This document shows positions 1-11,544 of a stretch of DNA of 64,000 nt, one piece after another; positions within the stretch are counted from its first letter, which is position 1, and each line of letters opens with the position of its first letter. The notes beneath the pieces are model-generated. The model had not been told where the DNA came from. It saw only the letters and a list, made by a program, of their open reading frames with translations, and did not search any database. The stretch is taken from positions 33,505,419 to 33,569,418 of the forward strand of contig NC_134547.1 in NCBI RefSeq assembly GCF_050624435.1, in the 5' to 3' direction. The DNA comes from Tenrec ecaudatus (taxonomy: Eukaryota; Chordata; Mammalia; Afrosoricida; Tenrecidae). The translations under genes were made by a program, and so were the position numbers.

Positions 1-380
1 GGACACTTGAGGTCAAGCCAACTCAGAGATGACCAGCTTAAGTTGCCACCTTAACTCTAGAACCCGCCCATCTTGTTATGTATGCATCTTCCTGTCATGC
101 GTATGCCTTTAGTACCCCTCCTTTTGGTTACTGCATGTCCCTACCATGTCCCCTACATGTTATGTGGGTGTATGACATAGCTTGCGTTCCCATGAGAGCA
201 TATAAGGCTGTGAGGGAATACATTCACTTACTCTTTCTTGATTCTGCTATTGGAATGGGTGAGCCCTTGCATGTCTTGTCTGATGTTTCTTTACTTTATC
301 TTTTAATTACACAACCACCTCTTAGGACCCATTAGTTTGTGGAGGCTGGCCCCCCACACCAGACAATAAATACTCAGGTC
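1..380 (+). repeat. Possible degenerate LTR fragment
   Basis: The stretch has a TATA-like motif (about 199-205), an AATAAA signal near 365 and a pyrimidine-rich tail, the spacing expected of promoter and polyadenylation signals in a retroviral LTR. No family was recognised and the left edge is outside the window. It could equally be ordinary intergenic sequence. It ends where RTE-derived sequence begins at about 395. Confidence 0.25.
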
Positions 381-1057
381 CCCACTTAAGGAGCAGAAGC
401 CTCTGAAAGCCTTATGCATAGCCTGGAAGTATTTCCAAATACTGAAAGTCTGAAGAAAGGAAGCAGAGCATTGTTAGAAATACTACCAGAAGATATGCTC
501 TTCAGATCTGAGGACACTCAAAATTTGACAAAGATTGCTGATTTTTTGTAGGGGAGGCAATCATGGTGACATGAGTCAAAAATGACATGAGCCTGTGGTA
601 GTGGAGCCTTTGGGAGCTTCATTTGCTGATGGGGCAAATGAGGGTTCAAGAGAAACAACTGTGAAAGTCTTCTAATAAAAACTTGAAATGGGTGAATTAT
701 GAATCTAGGAAAAATGGAAGTAGTCAAAAATGAAATGGGACATGTGAAGATTGTTATCATAGGCACTAGTGAGCTGAAATGGACCATTTTGAATCAGAAA
801 ATCATATGATTTACTATTGTGGGAATAACACAATCAAGAGGAATGGGGTGGCATTCATTGTCAGAAAAAATCTTGCTAACTCTTATGAAGTACAATGCTA
901 TCTGTGATCAGATTCTATCGGTCTGCTTACAAAGAAAGCCAGTCAATACAACTATTAATCAAATTTGTGCACTGGCCACAAAGATAATGATGAAGAAATA
1001 GAATAATCGTGCCAATGATTTCTGTCAGAAATTAATCCAATATGCACTCATGGTGCA

Positions 1058-1330
1058 TTGATAGTTATTGGTGATTTGAATGCAAAAGTTGGAAACAAAG
1101 AAGAAGGAACAGTAGTTGGAAAGTATGGTTTTGGAGATAGAAAGGAAGCTGGAGATGTTACAGTAGAATTTTGCAAAATCAATGGCTTGTTCAAAGCAAA
1201 CACCTTTTTCAACAACACCAAAGGCTACTACACAGGGACTTCTCCAGATGGCATACACAGAAATCACATTGACTACTTCTGGAGAAGACACTATGGAGAA
1301 ACTCTGTCTGAGCAGCTAAAACCGGAACAG
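1058..1330 (+). pseudogene. RTE endonuclease domain remnant
   Basis: This open segment inside the RTE LINE encodes the C-terminal half of the apurinic/apyrimidinic endonuclease-like domain that nicks target DNA for target-primed reverse transcription. The visible motifs are GDLNAKVG, with its metal-binding Asp and Asn, then FCKINGL and SPDGIHRNHIDYF, which carries the terminal His/Asp active-site region. The frame is lost soon after, before the linker to the reverse transcriptase, so no functional protein is possible. Confidence 0.8.
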
Positions 1331-2336
1331 GAACGGACTGTGGAACAGACCGTTCATTGCTCACATGCAAGTTCAGGAGAAAGCTGAAGAAAATGAAAAC
1401 AAGTCCCCAGGAGCCAAAATATGACCTTGAGTCTATCCCATCTGAACTTCAAGAGCATCTGAAGAAGACATTTGATGCATTGAACACGAATGACAGAAGG
1501 CATGCTGAGCTATGGGAGGACACCAAGACCATCATTCACGAAGAAAGCAAACGGTCATAAAAAGAGAGGAAAGAAAAGATCAAAGTGAATGTTAGGAGAG
1601 ACTCATAAACTTGCTCTAATCAGAAAGTAGCTAAAGCAATGGAAGAGTAGCTCCTACTCAAGGAGCTGAATAGGAAAGTTCAAAGGGCAGCTCAGGAAGA
1701 CAAAGCCAACTATTATATAAAATGTTATAAGACCTAGAATTAGAAAACCAACACCCTCAACATATCTGAAACTGAAAGAACTCAAGAAAAAATTCAAGCC
1801 TCAAGTTGCGATTTTGAAAGATTCTCGAGGCAAAATGTTTAATGAAGCATTAAGCATTAAGGGGAGTTGGAAAGAATACACAGAGTCATAGTATCAGAAA
1901 TAACTAGTTGCATTTCACCATTTCAAGAGGTAGCATATGAGGAAGAACCTATGGTGCTGAAATAAGAAAATCAAATTGTACTACAAGCATTAGCCAAAAT
2001 CTAGGCTCCCAGAATTGACCGAATGGCCATTGAAATGTTTCAGAAAGATGAAGAAGCACAGGAAACACTCACTTGCCTTTGACAAGAAATTTGGAAGACA
2101 GCTCCTACCTGACCAAATGACTGATAGAGATCCACATTTCTGCCCATTCCAAATAAAGGTGGCCTCACAGAATGCTGAAACTATAGGATATCATTGATAT
2201 CACACACAAGTAAAATTTTGCTTACGATCATCCAGTAATAGCTGCAGCAGCACATAGACGGGAAACTCCCAGAATTCAGGCCGGATTCCGAAGAGGACGT
2301 GGAACCAGTGATATCATTGCTGATGTCAGATGAATC

Positions 2337-2914
2337 TTGGCTCAAGGTAGAGGATACCAGCAAAATGTTTACTCCTGTTTCATGGGCTATGCAAAGTCAT
2401 TTGACTCTGTGGACCCTAATAAACTGTGGATAACCTTGATAAAAACGGGAATTCCAGAACACTTCATTGTACTCATTTGGAACTTGTACGTGGTTCGAGA
2501 GGCAGTTGTGCAAACCTAAGAAGAGAATCCTGCATGGTCTGAAATCAGGAAAGGTGTGTGTCAGGGTTGTATCTTCTCATCATGCTTGTTCCATCTATAT
2601 ACTGAGTGAATCATCAGAGAAACAGGACTCCATGAAGAATATGGCCCCAGGAGTAGAGGAAGGTTTCAGTACGCAGATGATACAACTTTGTTTGCTGAAG
2701 GTGAGGACACTTGTTGCTGAAGAGCCAGGATTGTAGCCTTCAGCATGGATTACAACTAAATATAAAGAAGACCAAAATCCTCACAGCTGGACCAATTGAT
2801 GACATGAGGATAAATGGAGAAAAGGTGGAAGTTGTCAAGGGTTTTTTCTTGCTTAGATTCACACACATTGCTCATGGAAACAGCAGTCTTGAGAATAGAA
2901 GGCACATTGCATAG
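2337..2914 (+). pseudogene. RTE reverse-transcriptase core remnant
   Basis: Three overlapping frame fragments together cover the palm of an RTE reverse transcriptase. They show YAKSFDSVD (first catalytic Asp), a GIPEHF-LIWNLY stretch, and YADDTTLF with the paired catalytic Asp at 2670-2681. These are followed by an LQLNIKKTKIL thumb-proximal motif. At least two frame changes separate them. The order matches the second RTE copy at 29960-30400. Confidence 0.8.
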
Positions 2915-3440
2915 GTCAATCTGCTGCACAAGCTCTTGTTAGAGTACTGAAGAGCTAGGATGATACTTTGAGGAGTAAGGTGTGCCTGACTCAGACCACG
3001 GTATTCACTAGTACGTCATATGTGTGTGAAAGTTGGACATTGAATAAGGAAACTGTCGAAGAATAGATGCACTTGAATTGTGGTTCTGGAGAAGAGTACT
3101 GAAAGTACTATGGACTGCTAAAAGGTCAAAGTGATCTGCATTGGAAGGGGAAAGGCCAGCGTGCTCCTTAAAGGGAAAGATGGCAAGATGCCATCTTACA
3201 TACTTTGGACATGTCTTTAGGAGAGACTAGTGCCTGGAGAAGGACATTGTGTTTGGCAAAGTGGAGGGGCAGAGAAAAAGAGGAAGCTCTTGACAAGATG
3301 GATTGACACAATGGCTGGAACAATGGGGTGTGGGTATGGGAACAATTGTGAGGATGGTGCAGGACCATGCAGCGTTGTGTTTGCATATGGTCACTATGGA
3401 CTGGAGCTGACTTGATGGAACCTAACAATACCACCGACAT

Positions 3441-3748
3441 GATCCATTTACATTTGTTCTACTTTTTAGTATTTTCTGCTTTCTTTTCAAGTGAGGTTTT
3501 TTAAAATCTGTTTTACCTTGTTATTCTTGTTTCTTTGTTTTTCAGTGTTTTTCTGCATTTGAAGTCCAGGATAGGTAAGCCTATAAAGACGGTAAGTGAC
3601 TTAATGCCCCCTTGGGGGAAGGGCAGAGGAGGTGGAGGGAAATGGGTTGCTAATAACAGGGAATACAAGAATGATGCACGTGTTCTAAAACGGAGGGTTG
3701 TGGTCAATTGCGCAACTCTTCCTGATGTGACTGAACCATGTAATTGTA
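3441..3748. other. Unassigned sequence between RTE and LTR
   Basis: T-rich sequence followed by a G-rich stretch. I recognise no gene or repeat here. Short open frames on both strands show no family motif. Confidence 0.4.
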
Positions 3749-4117
3749 TGGTATTAGTCTGAGAGAACAGAGAAACAAATTCATCGACGCTCATGTGTAT
3801 AAGAGAGAGCTTTATATCAAGAAGCATTTATGCATCCATAAAACATCCCAGCCCTGCTAGAGCTGAGATGCTTCCACTACCACTGTATCCAGAAGACCTT
3901 TCACCCACTGGCCCGTGATCTTCCTGCATTCGGCATCTTTGGAGAGGCTGCATGAGTGTCAAGAGCAATTTATAGAGCAGTATCGGACATATGGTCTAAT
4001 AGTGGCAGGATGGGATGTTTTCTCAATGTACAAATGCTCTTTGATATGAAGCTCTCTCTTACATGCATATGAGTGTCTCTGGATTTGTTTCTCTAGTCAA
4101 TCTGGACTGACACATAC
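3749..4117. repeat. Fold-back pair of ERVL/MLT2-like LTR ends
   Basis: The left arm (3749-3855) reads as the start of the MLT2-like LTR seen at 63879, containing GAGAAACAAA and CTTTATATCAA. The right arm (about 4007-4114) is the reverse complement of the same terminal sequence and ends with TTGTTTCTCTAGTCAATC. The two roughly 100-base arms pair at about 75-80 percent by eye around a spacer of about 150 bases. Other LTRs of this family here (29438, 55140) do not have inverted ends, so this is probably two LTR fragments joined head to head. Confidence 0.6.
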
Positions 4118-4894
4118 ATTTGTGCTATGTTGATGAAAGCAAATCAGATGAGGTGGGAAGAGTCCATGCTAGTTTACCATCCCCAACAATGACCCAGGCT
4201 ATTGGCTCACACACTCATGCTAGCCCAGTGTTCAAACTAAGTCTTGTTTTTGCTTGGTAGTTTAAACACACACACACACACACACACATATATACACATA
4301 TCACACACACATATGTATCAGCACAATTTTAATTAATTAATTAACTTATTGTAATGTAGGTGGAAATTTAGAGCAAATTTGTTTTCCACCCAATGATGTA
4401 TACACATTTATTTCATGATATTGCAGGTCCTACAATATAATAGCATTCCCCCCACTTCCTCTCTGTATTTATTTGTTTCTCATTGTCCTTCTTTGCTGTT
4501 GCTTCCCAGGCACTCATTCCCTCTCGGTGTTTGGTTATGGTTAAGATGTTTTCATAACTTTGCCTCCTGTATGTTTCACTCTATTCATAGATATTTTGCA
4601 GCACATGTACATATGTATGCAGAAATGTCCTCTGTCAAGCCTACATCTATTTATGGGTGTAGTAACATTTGTCAGCCCACCCCTGTTTATCTTGTATCCA
4701 CTCATATTATTGTTAAAGTTGTTATTTCAGGATAGTGTGTGTAATAGCCTTTTCCTTTGTTGCCTTTAACTCTGGTGTTACTCCTAGTGTATTCCTTAGT
4801 CCGATGGTTTTGTGCTAATCTACTCCTGATTGTGTACTGCCTTTCTTTTCACTCAAGTTAGTACGTGTCTCCCTCTAGGTTATGATTTATCCTC
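4118..4894 (-). mobile_element. Possible L1 3' tail region, antisense, with CA repeat
   Basis: AT-rich sequence with a (CA)n tract at 4266-4288. It runs into the LTR at 4895, and sequence of the same style resumes after that LTR and leads into clear antisense L1. The likeliest reading is the L1 3' untranslated region, split by the LTR. No motif proves this, so the assignment is tentative. Confidence 0.35.
4266..4288 (+). repeat. (CA)n microsatellite
   Basis: About eleven uninterrupted CA units, followed by related ACAT/CACA sequence to about 4315. Confidence 0.9.
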
Positions 4895-5489
4895 TGTGTG
4901 AGACAGGCTTCTCTAGAGAAACAAAACCAGAACACTTTTGAATATATATGGATACGTTTATATAGCAAGAAGGGATATAACAGCTAATTGGTCCACACAA
5001 CAGTATGGAAGGCTCAGTTCAATTCACTTTCACGGAACAGTTAATATACTAAAAGTCCTTCAACTAAAAGTCCTTCAACTCGTGTGGCTGTTGTCCCAAG
5101 GTCAAGGAAGCAGACAGTGGAATCTACCCTCAGGAAAGATAAGCAGAGTTGGCCAGAGACAGGAGACGACAGGGTGGGGCAGCAACAGCCACTAGCACAG
5201 GAGCTTAGTGAAACAGGTCCCAATGGCATCTCAAGCTCTAGGCATACACTGCAAGGCAAGAAGATCCACAGGTTGGCTCAGTCCACAGGTAGTGAAGCAC
5301 AGGATTGAAGCAAAGGACTAGCTCAAGCAGCAGCATGCCAGTCTGATCACCACTCAGGGGAAAGAAAGCAAGGGAGGCCACCCTCAGAAAGCATTTATCT
5401 CAGTCACCCTCCAACCAAGCTTCAACCTGATTAAACTCTACTCCATGTACCTATGGACGCCTAGTTGACACAATAAACCTAGCTATCAT
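4895..5489 (+). mobile_element. Solo LTR, ERVL/MLT2-like
   Basis: The element of about 595 bp begins TGTGTGAGACAGGC with CTCTAGAGAAACA and ends CTAGCTATCA, so it has the TG...CA boundaries of an LTR. The CTCTAGAGAAACA block is the typical start of MLT2 LTRs of the ERVL class. AATAAA occurs near its right end. No internal retroviral sequence adjoins it, so it is probably a solo LTR. Confidence 0.65.
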
Positions 5490-7011
5490 ACCTTCCTTTC
5501 CCTATCCCTTCTGATAATATTCAAGGAATAGTTGTGTATAAACAGTTTCTTAACATTTTACAGTAATGGACTCAGACAATCATTACCTTTTTGCAATTGA
5601 TTAATTTCCCTCATCATAATGTTCTTCAGGTTCATTCAAGTTAGGAGACATTTATCAGATTCATCACTATATTCTTTAATCCCAGATAGCATTCCATAGA
5701 GTGCATGCATCCTAGCTGATAAACCCAATCTCCATCCATGGGCATTTGCATTGCTTCCATCTTTTCACTATTATGAAAAATGGTATATATGTATCTGAGT
5801 CTTGGTTCTTCTTTTTTAGGATGTATATCTAGTAGTGAGATTACTGGATCATATGATATTTCTATTTCTAAATTTTAAAGAAAATGTCATACTTTTGTCA
5901 CAGTGTTATAACATTTTAAAATTCCTCCAACATTTTATGAATGTTCAATCTCCCCACAGCCTCATTAGTATTTGTTTTCTATTGTTTTGTCTTTTAATCT
6001 CATCAATAATGCTGGCAGGAGAGAGTATCTCATTATTGTTTAGATTTGCCTAGCTCTAATGCATGAGCATTTCTTCATGTATTTGCTGGCCACCTGAATG
6101 TCTTATTTGGTGAAATAGCTCTTCATATTCTCTGCTCATTTTTTAATTGGATTTTTTTCTGTTTTAGTGGTTGAGGTGTTGAAGTTTTCTATAACTTTTA
6201 AGTATTAGTCCCTTTCCCCAAATCTTTAGGTTTTTTTTTTTTACTTTTTTTGATAAAGTCTTCCGATGTCCTAAATGTTGCATTTGTGGGTTGTAGTTGT
6301 CTAGTTTGTCTTCTGTTGTTTGTGCATTCGTAGATAAGTTGGGTAGTGCATTTATGCCATGTACTAGGGCCCCAAAGTTTGTCCCACTTTTTTTATCTTT
6401 ATAGTTTTAGTCCTTAGATTTAGGTGTTTGGTCTATGTAGAGTTAGTTTTCATATGTGATGAGAGATATGAATCCTGATTCATTTTTATTTAAATGGCCT
6501 TTTATTTTTGCAAGTGCCATTTGCTAAAATGACTATCTCTTCCCCCATTTAATGAGTTTGAACCATTTGTCAAAAATAAGCTAATTATGGGTGAGTGGAT
6601 TTACTTCTGGGTTCTCAGTTCTGCTCCAATAGTCTATATGTCTGTTATTGTACCAATGGCAGGCTGATTTGACTACCATGCCTGTGTAGTAGGTTTGGAG
6701 ACCTGGAAGTGAGAGGCCTCTGATTTTGTTCTTCTTTTTTAGTAATCCTTTTTCAATCCAAAGTGGTTTTCGTTTCCATGTTAGTTGGCAATGAGTTTTC
6801 CATTTCTTTAAAATAGGATGATGGAATCTGGATTTATATATCTCATTGAGTAGTAATGACATTTTCATAATTTTTTCTTTCTATATTTGTGCTTGTTATT
6901 TACTTTCATGCTTGTAGATATCTTTTGGAAATTTTGTAGTAGTAATTTCTAGTTTTCTTTGCATAAACCTTTTGTTTTTCTGGTTGTATTTCATCCTAAG
7001 TGTTTTCTCTT

Positions 7012-7185
7012 TTAGGAAGTCCTAGTGGCACTATTGAACTGCTGACCACAAGGACCGTGATCCAACCCCACTAGCCACACTCCCCAGGAGAAAGATGTGA
7101 ATTTCTGATACCATAATGATCAGTACCTTTCACTCTGTATTGAAATCAACTCGATGGCAGTGCATTTGCTTTGGGTTTATTTTCT
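7012..7185 (+). mobile_element. AfroSINE
   Basis: The copy begins with GGAAGTCCTAGTGGCAC, shows the middle block with AGGAGAAAGATGTG, and ends AATCAACTCGATGGCAGTG followed by a T/G-rich tail. This matches the afrotherian SINE seen at 16896 and 45318. It sits inside antisense L1. Confidence 0.8.
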
Positions 7186-7445
7186 GGGTAGTTATTGAAA
7201 ATGGTAATGCATTTCTGATTTTCTTAAACAGATTAAAATAATTAGATTAATTTTTTCATATTGATATTTTACCCTGTCTCTTTAGTAAATCTCTCTATTA
7301 ATTGTAGTCATTTTTTGGTTGAGACTCTGGCATTTTCTATGTAGGGAATCATATTATCTGCAAATAGAGATAGCTAACTCCTTATTGCCCAGTTGAATGC
7401 TTTTTATTTCTTGCTTTATTGCTTTGGGTAGGACTTCTAATGTTG

Positions 7446-8320
7446 TTTGTAGGTGCCAACTCATAGCATGGCTCCCCGTACACTCAGTAGAATGCCTGTT
7501 CTTGTGTCATTGTTATGTCTGAGTCCATTGTAGTCACCCTGTCAGTCCACCTCATCGCCTACTCTTTGCTTTATCAAGCATAATGTCCTTTCCCAAGGAT
7601 TGGTCTCTCATATTAACATGTCTGAGATATGGGAGTTAGAGATCCACCGTTCTTGCTTGTAAGGAGCATTCTGGCTGTACTTCCTCCAAGTTCGATTGGT
7701 TTGCTCTTCTGGAAGTTTATGGTACTTTAATTATTCTTTGCTAACATCATAATTCAAGCACACTAATTCTTCTCCACTTCTCCTTTCACATGCACATGAA
7801 GAGACTGAAAATAATATGATGTGGGTCAGATATACCTGAGTCCTCAAAGTGACAATGAATCTTCTTTCACACTTTAACTAGATCTTTTGCAATGTATTTT
7901 CCCAGTACAATATGCTTTTCAATTTCTCGACGGTTGCTTCTTCCATGAATTGATTGTAGTCCAAGTAAAATGACATTCCTCATATTCTAATACGAGATTC
8001 AATGTTGTCGGCATTAGGTGCTGTTGAGTCAATTATAACTCACAGTGAACTTACATACAGCAGAATGAACCACTACCTGGCCCTGCACTGTCCTCGCCAT
8101 TGCTCTATGTGGGCCCCTTATTGTAGTCACTGCATCAATCTACCTAGTTGAGGGTCTTCTTCTATTTTTGCTGACTCTCTACATGACCAGGCATGCTACA
8201 GGGTCTGGTATATCTTGATAATTTGTTCATAGTATGTGAGAGAAGAACAAACAAGTCTGCCTTGCAAGAGGTACAGCCAGAAACGCTCCTTAGGATCAAG
8301 GATGTGAGACGATGTCTCAC
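7446..8320 (-). mobile_element. RTE LINE 3'-end fragments
   Basis: At least two antisense RTE 3' ends are stacked here. One begins at GGTGCCAACTCATAGC (7448) and runs to about 8012. A second begins at GGTGCTGTTGAGTCAATT (about 8021) and runs to about 8165. A short sense piece at 8240-8320 carries the GCTCCTTAGGATCAAGGATG block. All align by eye with the RTE copy at 3100-3440 and its reverse copy at 49285-49750. Together they form an insertion into L1, which resumes at about 8325. Confidence 0.7.
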
Positions 8321-9264
8321 TGTATTTAATAGGAGTGATGACAAAGGACATCCTTGTGTGGTTTACATTACATTTGAAAAAGAAATAGTGTCAGTCTTTC
8401 TCCACTTAGAAGAATATTGGCCATTGGTTTTCTGTTTATGCCCTTAATTATACTGAGGAATTTCTTTTATATTGTCCCAAGTGTCTTATCAAGATAAGTG
8501 TTGGATTTTTGTCAAATGTCTTCCCCCCATTAATCAACACGATTGTGTAATTATTTCCCTCCATTTTATTTATGATGTGATGATTTACCAATGTTTGACA
8601 TTTATGCAGACCTACTATAAAAGTCACTTGTTATGTATCTTTTGATATCTTGTTGGATTCTATTGACTTAGATTTTGTTGAGAATTTTTGCATCTACATT
8701 CGTGAGTGATACTGGTTTAAAAATATTTCTTTAGGGTTCTGCGCGTCTGCTTGATTTTGGTTTCAGATTTATCCTCACTTAGTGGGTTTGGGAGTTTCCC
8801 ATCCTTTTCTATACTCTGGAATAGTTTGAATAGAATTGGTGTCAGCTCTTCTGTGAATATTTGGTATATTTTACATTGAGGCAGCTGGGTCAGGACTTAT
8901 TTTATTGATAATTCTTTTATGACCCATAAGAGTTCTTCTTTCTTATCATGTCTATTCAAATGTTCTACTTCTAGATTGTGATTGGGCAGGTAGTGTGTTT
9001 CTAAAAATTTACCCATTTCTTTTAGGTTTTCAAATTCACTGGATTATAGATCTTCAAAGTATTCTGTTATCCTTTTTATTTCAGTTGATTCTGTTGTAAT
9101 GGCACAAATTATATTTCTTATTCATGTTTTTTGCATCTTCTACTTTTGTTAAATATGCTAGTGTTTTATCAATTTTATTAATTCTTTCAAACAACCCAGA
9201 CTAGTTTTGTTCATCTTTCTTTTGCTTTTCTGGTTTTCATTTCATTTCTTTGTGCTCTTCAAAT

Positions 9265-10313
9265 TTTTCTTTCCCTTCTTTTGTTGACCAAGCTAGTCCT
9301 ACTCAGACACAAATGTGGAGAATTGCTCTTCTATTTTCCCAGAGAAACGTTTCTCATGGAAGTTATTTGAATAGTTCTGAAAACATTAGTCTATCACTTC
9401 CTCAGAACATTTCAGATTCTGTTATGATTTACTCTTCTCATCCCTTTTTGTTTTTTATAAGTTCAGAGAATTTTAACATTACAGAATTAAGCACCTATTA
9501 TAAGCACCCTAGTTATTGATATACTTCCTACAAAACATATCAAAACATTACTGAGCTAAACTTTAATTATATTATTCCTTTAAGAAGATTTGCCTGGGCT
9601 TGGGTCTCTGTTATTCTTATGCGACCCTGGGCTAATTCCTTTATGTATCAATCTTTACAATCTTTACAAACCACTATAGCAACCGCTTCTTATTGACTCT
9701 AACAGCATATTTTATATCAGCCCTTGTAGTTTTAGCCACAGCAACAATTGCTACAATGTCCCTTACTGAATCAATTAATATGACTTTTACAATAGAAAAG
9801 GGTTATGGCTAACATTTTTCAAAGATTAAGAGAGAACACAGCTATTGGTAAAGGAATTTTATATCAATTTCAAGCCTTCAAAGTAGCTTTACTATGGATA
9901 GGAGACCAACAAGAAGCAAAACCTTAAGACAAACCTAAAAGTGTTATTGGGAACAGCAACAGACTTGTGTTACTGCCTTACCTTATAATGAAATTTTACA
10001 TCTTGGGATTTAGTGAAAAGAAGTTTAGTTGGAGTTTTTTTATATTAATCTCAACTCCCAAATTAATCATGGGAAGCTGCCCTCAGAAAACAACTTGTTA
10101 ATATTCAGCAAGAAACTCAAATTTATATCCTTAAAACTTTGCAAGATCATTTTTAGTGGTTAAATCCTAATACTTGTTTCATAGAATTAATTTGCATATG
10201 TAGGGAATTGCAGTAATGGTAATATTTTTGGTTTTCTTGTAGTCTTAATCTTTAGATGTTTAAGAAGCCCTACTGTCTAGCTCTGTGTGCCGGCTTTAAT
10301 AAAGAAGGGGGAG
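9265..10313 (+). pseudogene. Endogenous betaretrovirus-like env remnant
   Basis: Frame-broken sense sequence resembles a class II (betaretrovirus-like) envelope gene. A stretch rich in N-glycosylation sequons (about 9330-9480) is consistent with surface subunit. It is followed at about 9690-9790 by a hydrophobic Ala/Thr/Leu-rich segment in the position of a fusion peptide. The coiled-coil and cysteine regions of a transmembrane subunit follow to about 10170. Several stops and frameshifts break the frame, so no protein can be made. It runs into a polypurine tract and LTR, in the order expected at a proviral 3' end. No gag or pol is present, because the left side joins L1. Confidence 0.55.
10301..10313 (+). 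other. Retroviral polypurine tract
   Basis: A 13-base all-purine run (AAAGAAGGGGGAG) lies immediately 5' of a TG dinucleotide that begins LTR-like sequence. This is the primer site for plus-strand DNA synthesis in retroviruses, and its position after env remnants supports the call. Confidence 0.6.
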
Positions 10314-10690
10314 ATGAAGGGAAGCATTGTCCCGTTTCCCTGGGAGGATTTTTTAGGTACAATGACTAGGAGTAAGCCTTGAGTGTGTGGCTGTGTATAT
10401 GTTCCAGGAACTTGGCACAACACTGAGTGACAAAGAGATTTCTCACTGGAGACAGAGGAGTCCTCCAGATCCAAGTATGCTCAAATGTGAATGACAGGGA
10501 GAGCCCTTGCACAAAACATCCAAAATCTCCCTCAGGTCAAAATGTCTTCACATTGCAGAATGCTTGTTAGTCATACAGAATGTTGGTTAGTCATGAATCA
10601 TGGAACTATTTTAAGCCTGAAGTCATTGTGCCCTAGAACAGTGCCTGCATTTGAACTTTTGTAAACATTCCTCCTTTTCCATTAAAACAA
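10314..10690 (+). mobile_element. 3' LTR of the betaretrovirus-like remnant
   Basis: The sequence starts TGAAGGGAAGC directly after the polypurine tract. It contains paired direct motifs (CTTGTTAGTCATACAGAATG, then a near-repeat about 20 bases on) and runs to an A-rich seam at about 10680. There an L1-derived element begins. The right boundary is not sharp and may be truncated. Length of about 350-380 bp is short but acceptable for a class II LTR. Confidence 0.5.
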
Positions 10691-10694
10691 AATC

Positions 10695-11350
10695 TCAAAA
10701 CAAAACAAAAATCATATCAATGGGGAATGTGGGAGAGGGCAGAGTGGAGGCCCAAAGCCCATCAGCAGACAATTGGACATCCCCTGTAAGAAGGGCCACA
10801 AGGAAGAGACTAGCCAGTCAGGGTGCAGTATAGCACTGATGAAACACACAACCGTCCTCTAGTTCTTTAATGCTTCTTCCCCAATATTATGATCCCAATT
10901 CTCTTACAAATCTGGCTAGACCAGAACATGTATACCGGTACAGATAAGAGCTCACAACACAGGGAATCCAGAAGAGATAAACCCTCCAGGACCAAGGAGG
11001 GGAGCAATGACTAGGAGGGAAAGGGAAAGGGGGGATAGTAAGGGGAACTGATCACAATAATTGACATATGGCCCCCCTCCCAGAGGGACGGAGCGCAGAA
11101 AAGTGGGTGAAGGGAGGCAGTGGTCAGTGTAAGACATGGAAAAAAAAGAATAATTTGTAAATTATCAAAGGGGCCTAGGGGAGGGAAGGGAGAAAGAGGA
11201 TGAAAAATATGAGGAGCTGATACCAAGGGCTCAAGTAGAAAGAAAGTGTTCTGAGGATGATGACAACATATATACAGATATGTTTGACACATGAATATAT
11301 GTATGGATTATGATAAGAGCTGTGAGAGCCCCCAATAAAATAAAAACCAA
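10695..11350 (+). mobile_element. HAL1-like element, 3' fragment (sense)
   Basis: This is the last 650 bases of the L1-derived family that is full length at 36709-41181. It runs from a segment with ATCATATCAATGGGGAATG to CCCAATAAAATAAAAACC, which holds the polyadenylation signal and A-rich tail. It is 5' truncated, as expected for target-primed retrotransposition, and contains no coding sequence. Confidence 0.75.
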
Positions 11351-11544
11351 AACAAAAATCCATGAGCAGAGGAACTTGGGCGGGGCGTCTCTTTCTTGGG
11401 GCCCTCTTCCTTTCACTCATGATTCGATATCGAGTCTTGAGTAGTTATTCCATGCACTCAGTAGCTCCCAGCTGGCTGCAGCGCTACCAAGGGTGGCCCC
11501 AACATAATACCGACAACTATCATTTGGATTTGCATGTTTTCGGT
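11351..11544. other. Unassigned spacer
   Basis: GC-moderate sequence with no repeat or gene that I recognise. Confidence 0.3.

Larger units (their letters stand above)
395..3440 (+). mobile_element. RTE-class LINE, 5'-truncated, decayed
   Basis: This is a non-LTR retrotransposon of the RTE/BovB clade in sense orientation. Frame-broken peptides show an apurinic-type endonuclease domain at 1058-1330 (GDLNAKVG, then a TSPDG-HRN-IDY block). A reverse transcriptase follows: GYAKSFDSVD at about 2385-2420 and the catalytic YADD at 2670-2681. The last 200 bases match other RTE 3' ends in the window (49290, 53450, 31900) and end in CCTAACAA. The start lacks roughly the first 130 bases that are present in the copy beginning near 24160. 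Many stops and frameshifts make it a dead copy. RTE elements supply the replication machinery for AfroSINE-type SINEs, which fits the SINEs found across the window. Confidence 0.85.
5490..9262 (-). mobile_element. LINE-1 (ORF2 region), antisense, interrupted
   Basis: Read on the minus strand this is the 3' half of L1 ORF2. The landmarks are the block about a site-of-integration repeat near 5770-5870, the region around 6540-6700 and the reverse-transcriptase FADD-type site, reversed, at about 7345-7360. The upstream polymerase region continues at 8325-9262. It is broken by an AfroSINE (7012-7185) and RTE 3' pieces (7446-8320), and then by the retroviral remnant at 9265. Dense stops show it is inactive. 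Confidence 0.85.

Noticed and set aside
9640..9790. Possible nuclear mitochondrial insertion
   Set aside because: The AT-rich, hydrophobic coding look first suggested mitochondrial DNA, but the order env-like region, polypurine tract and LTR fits a retroviral remnant better.
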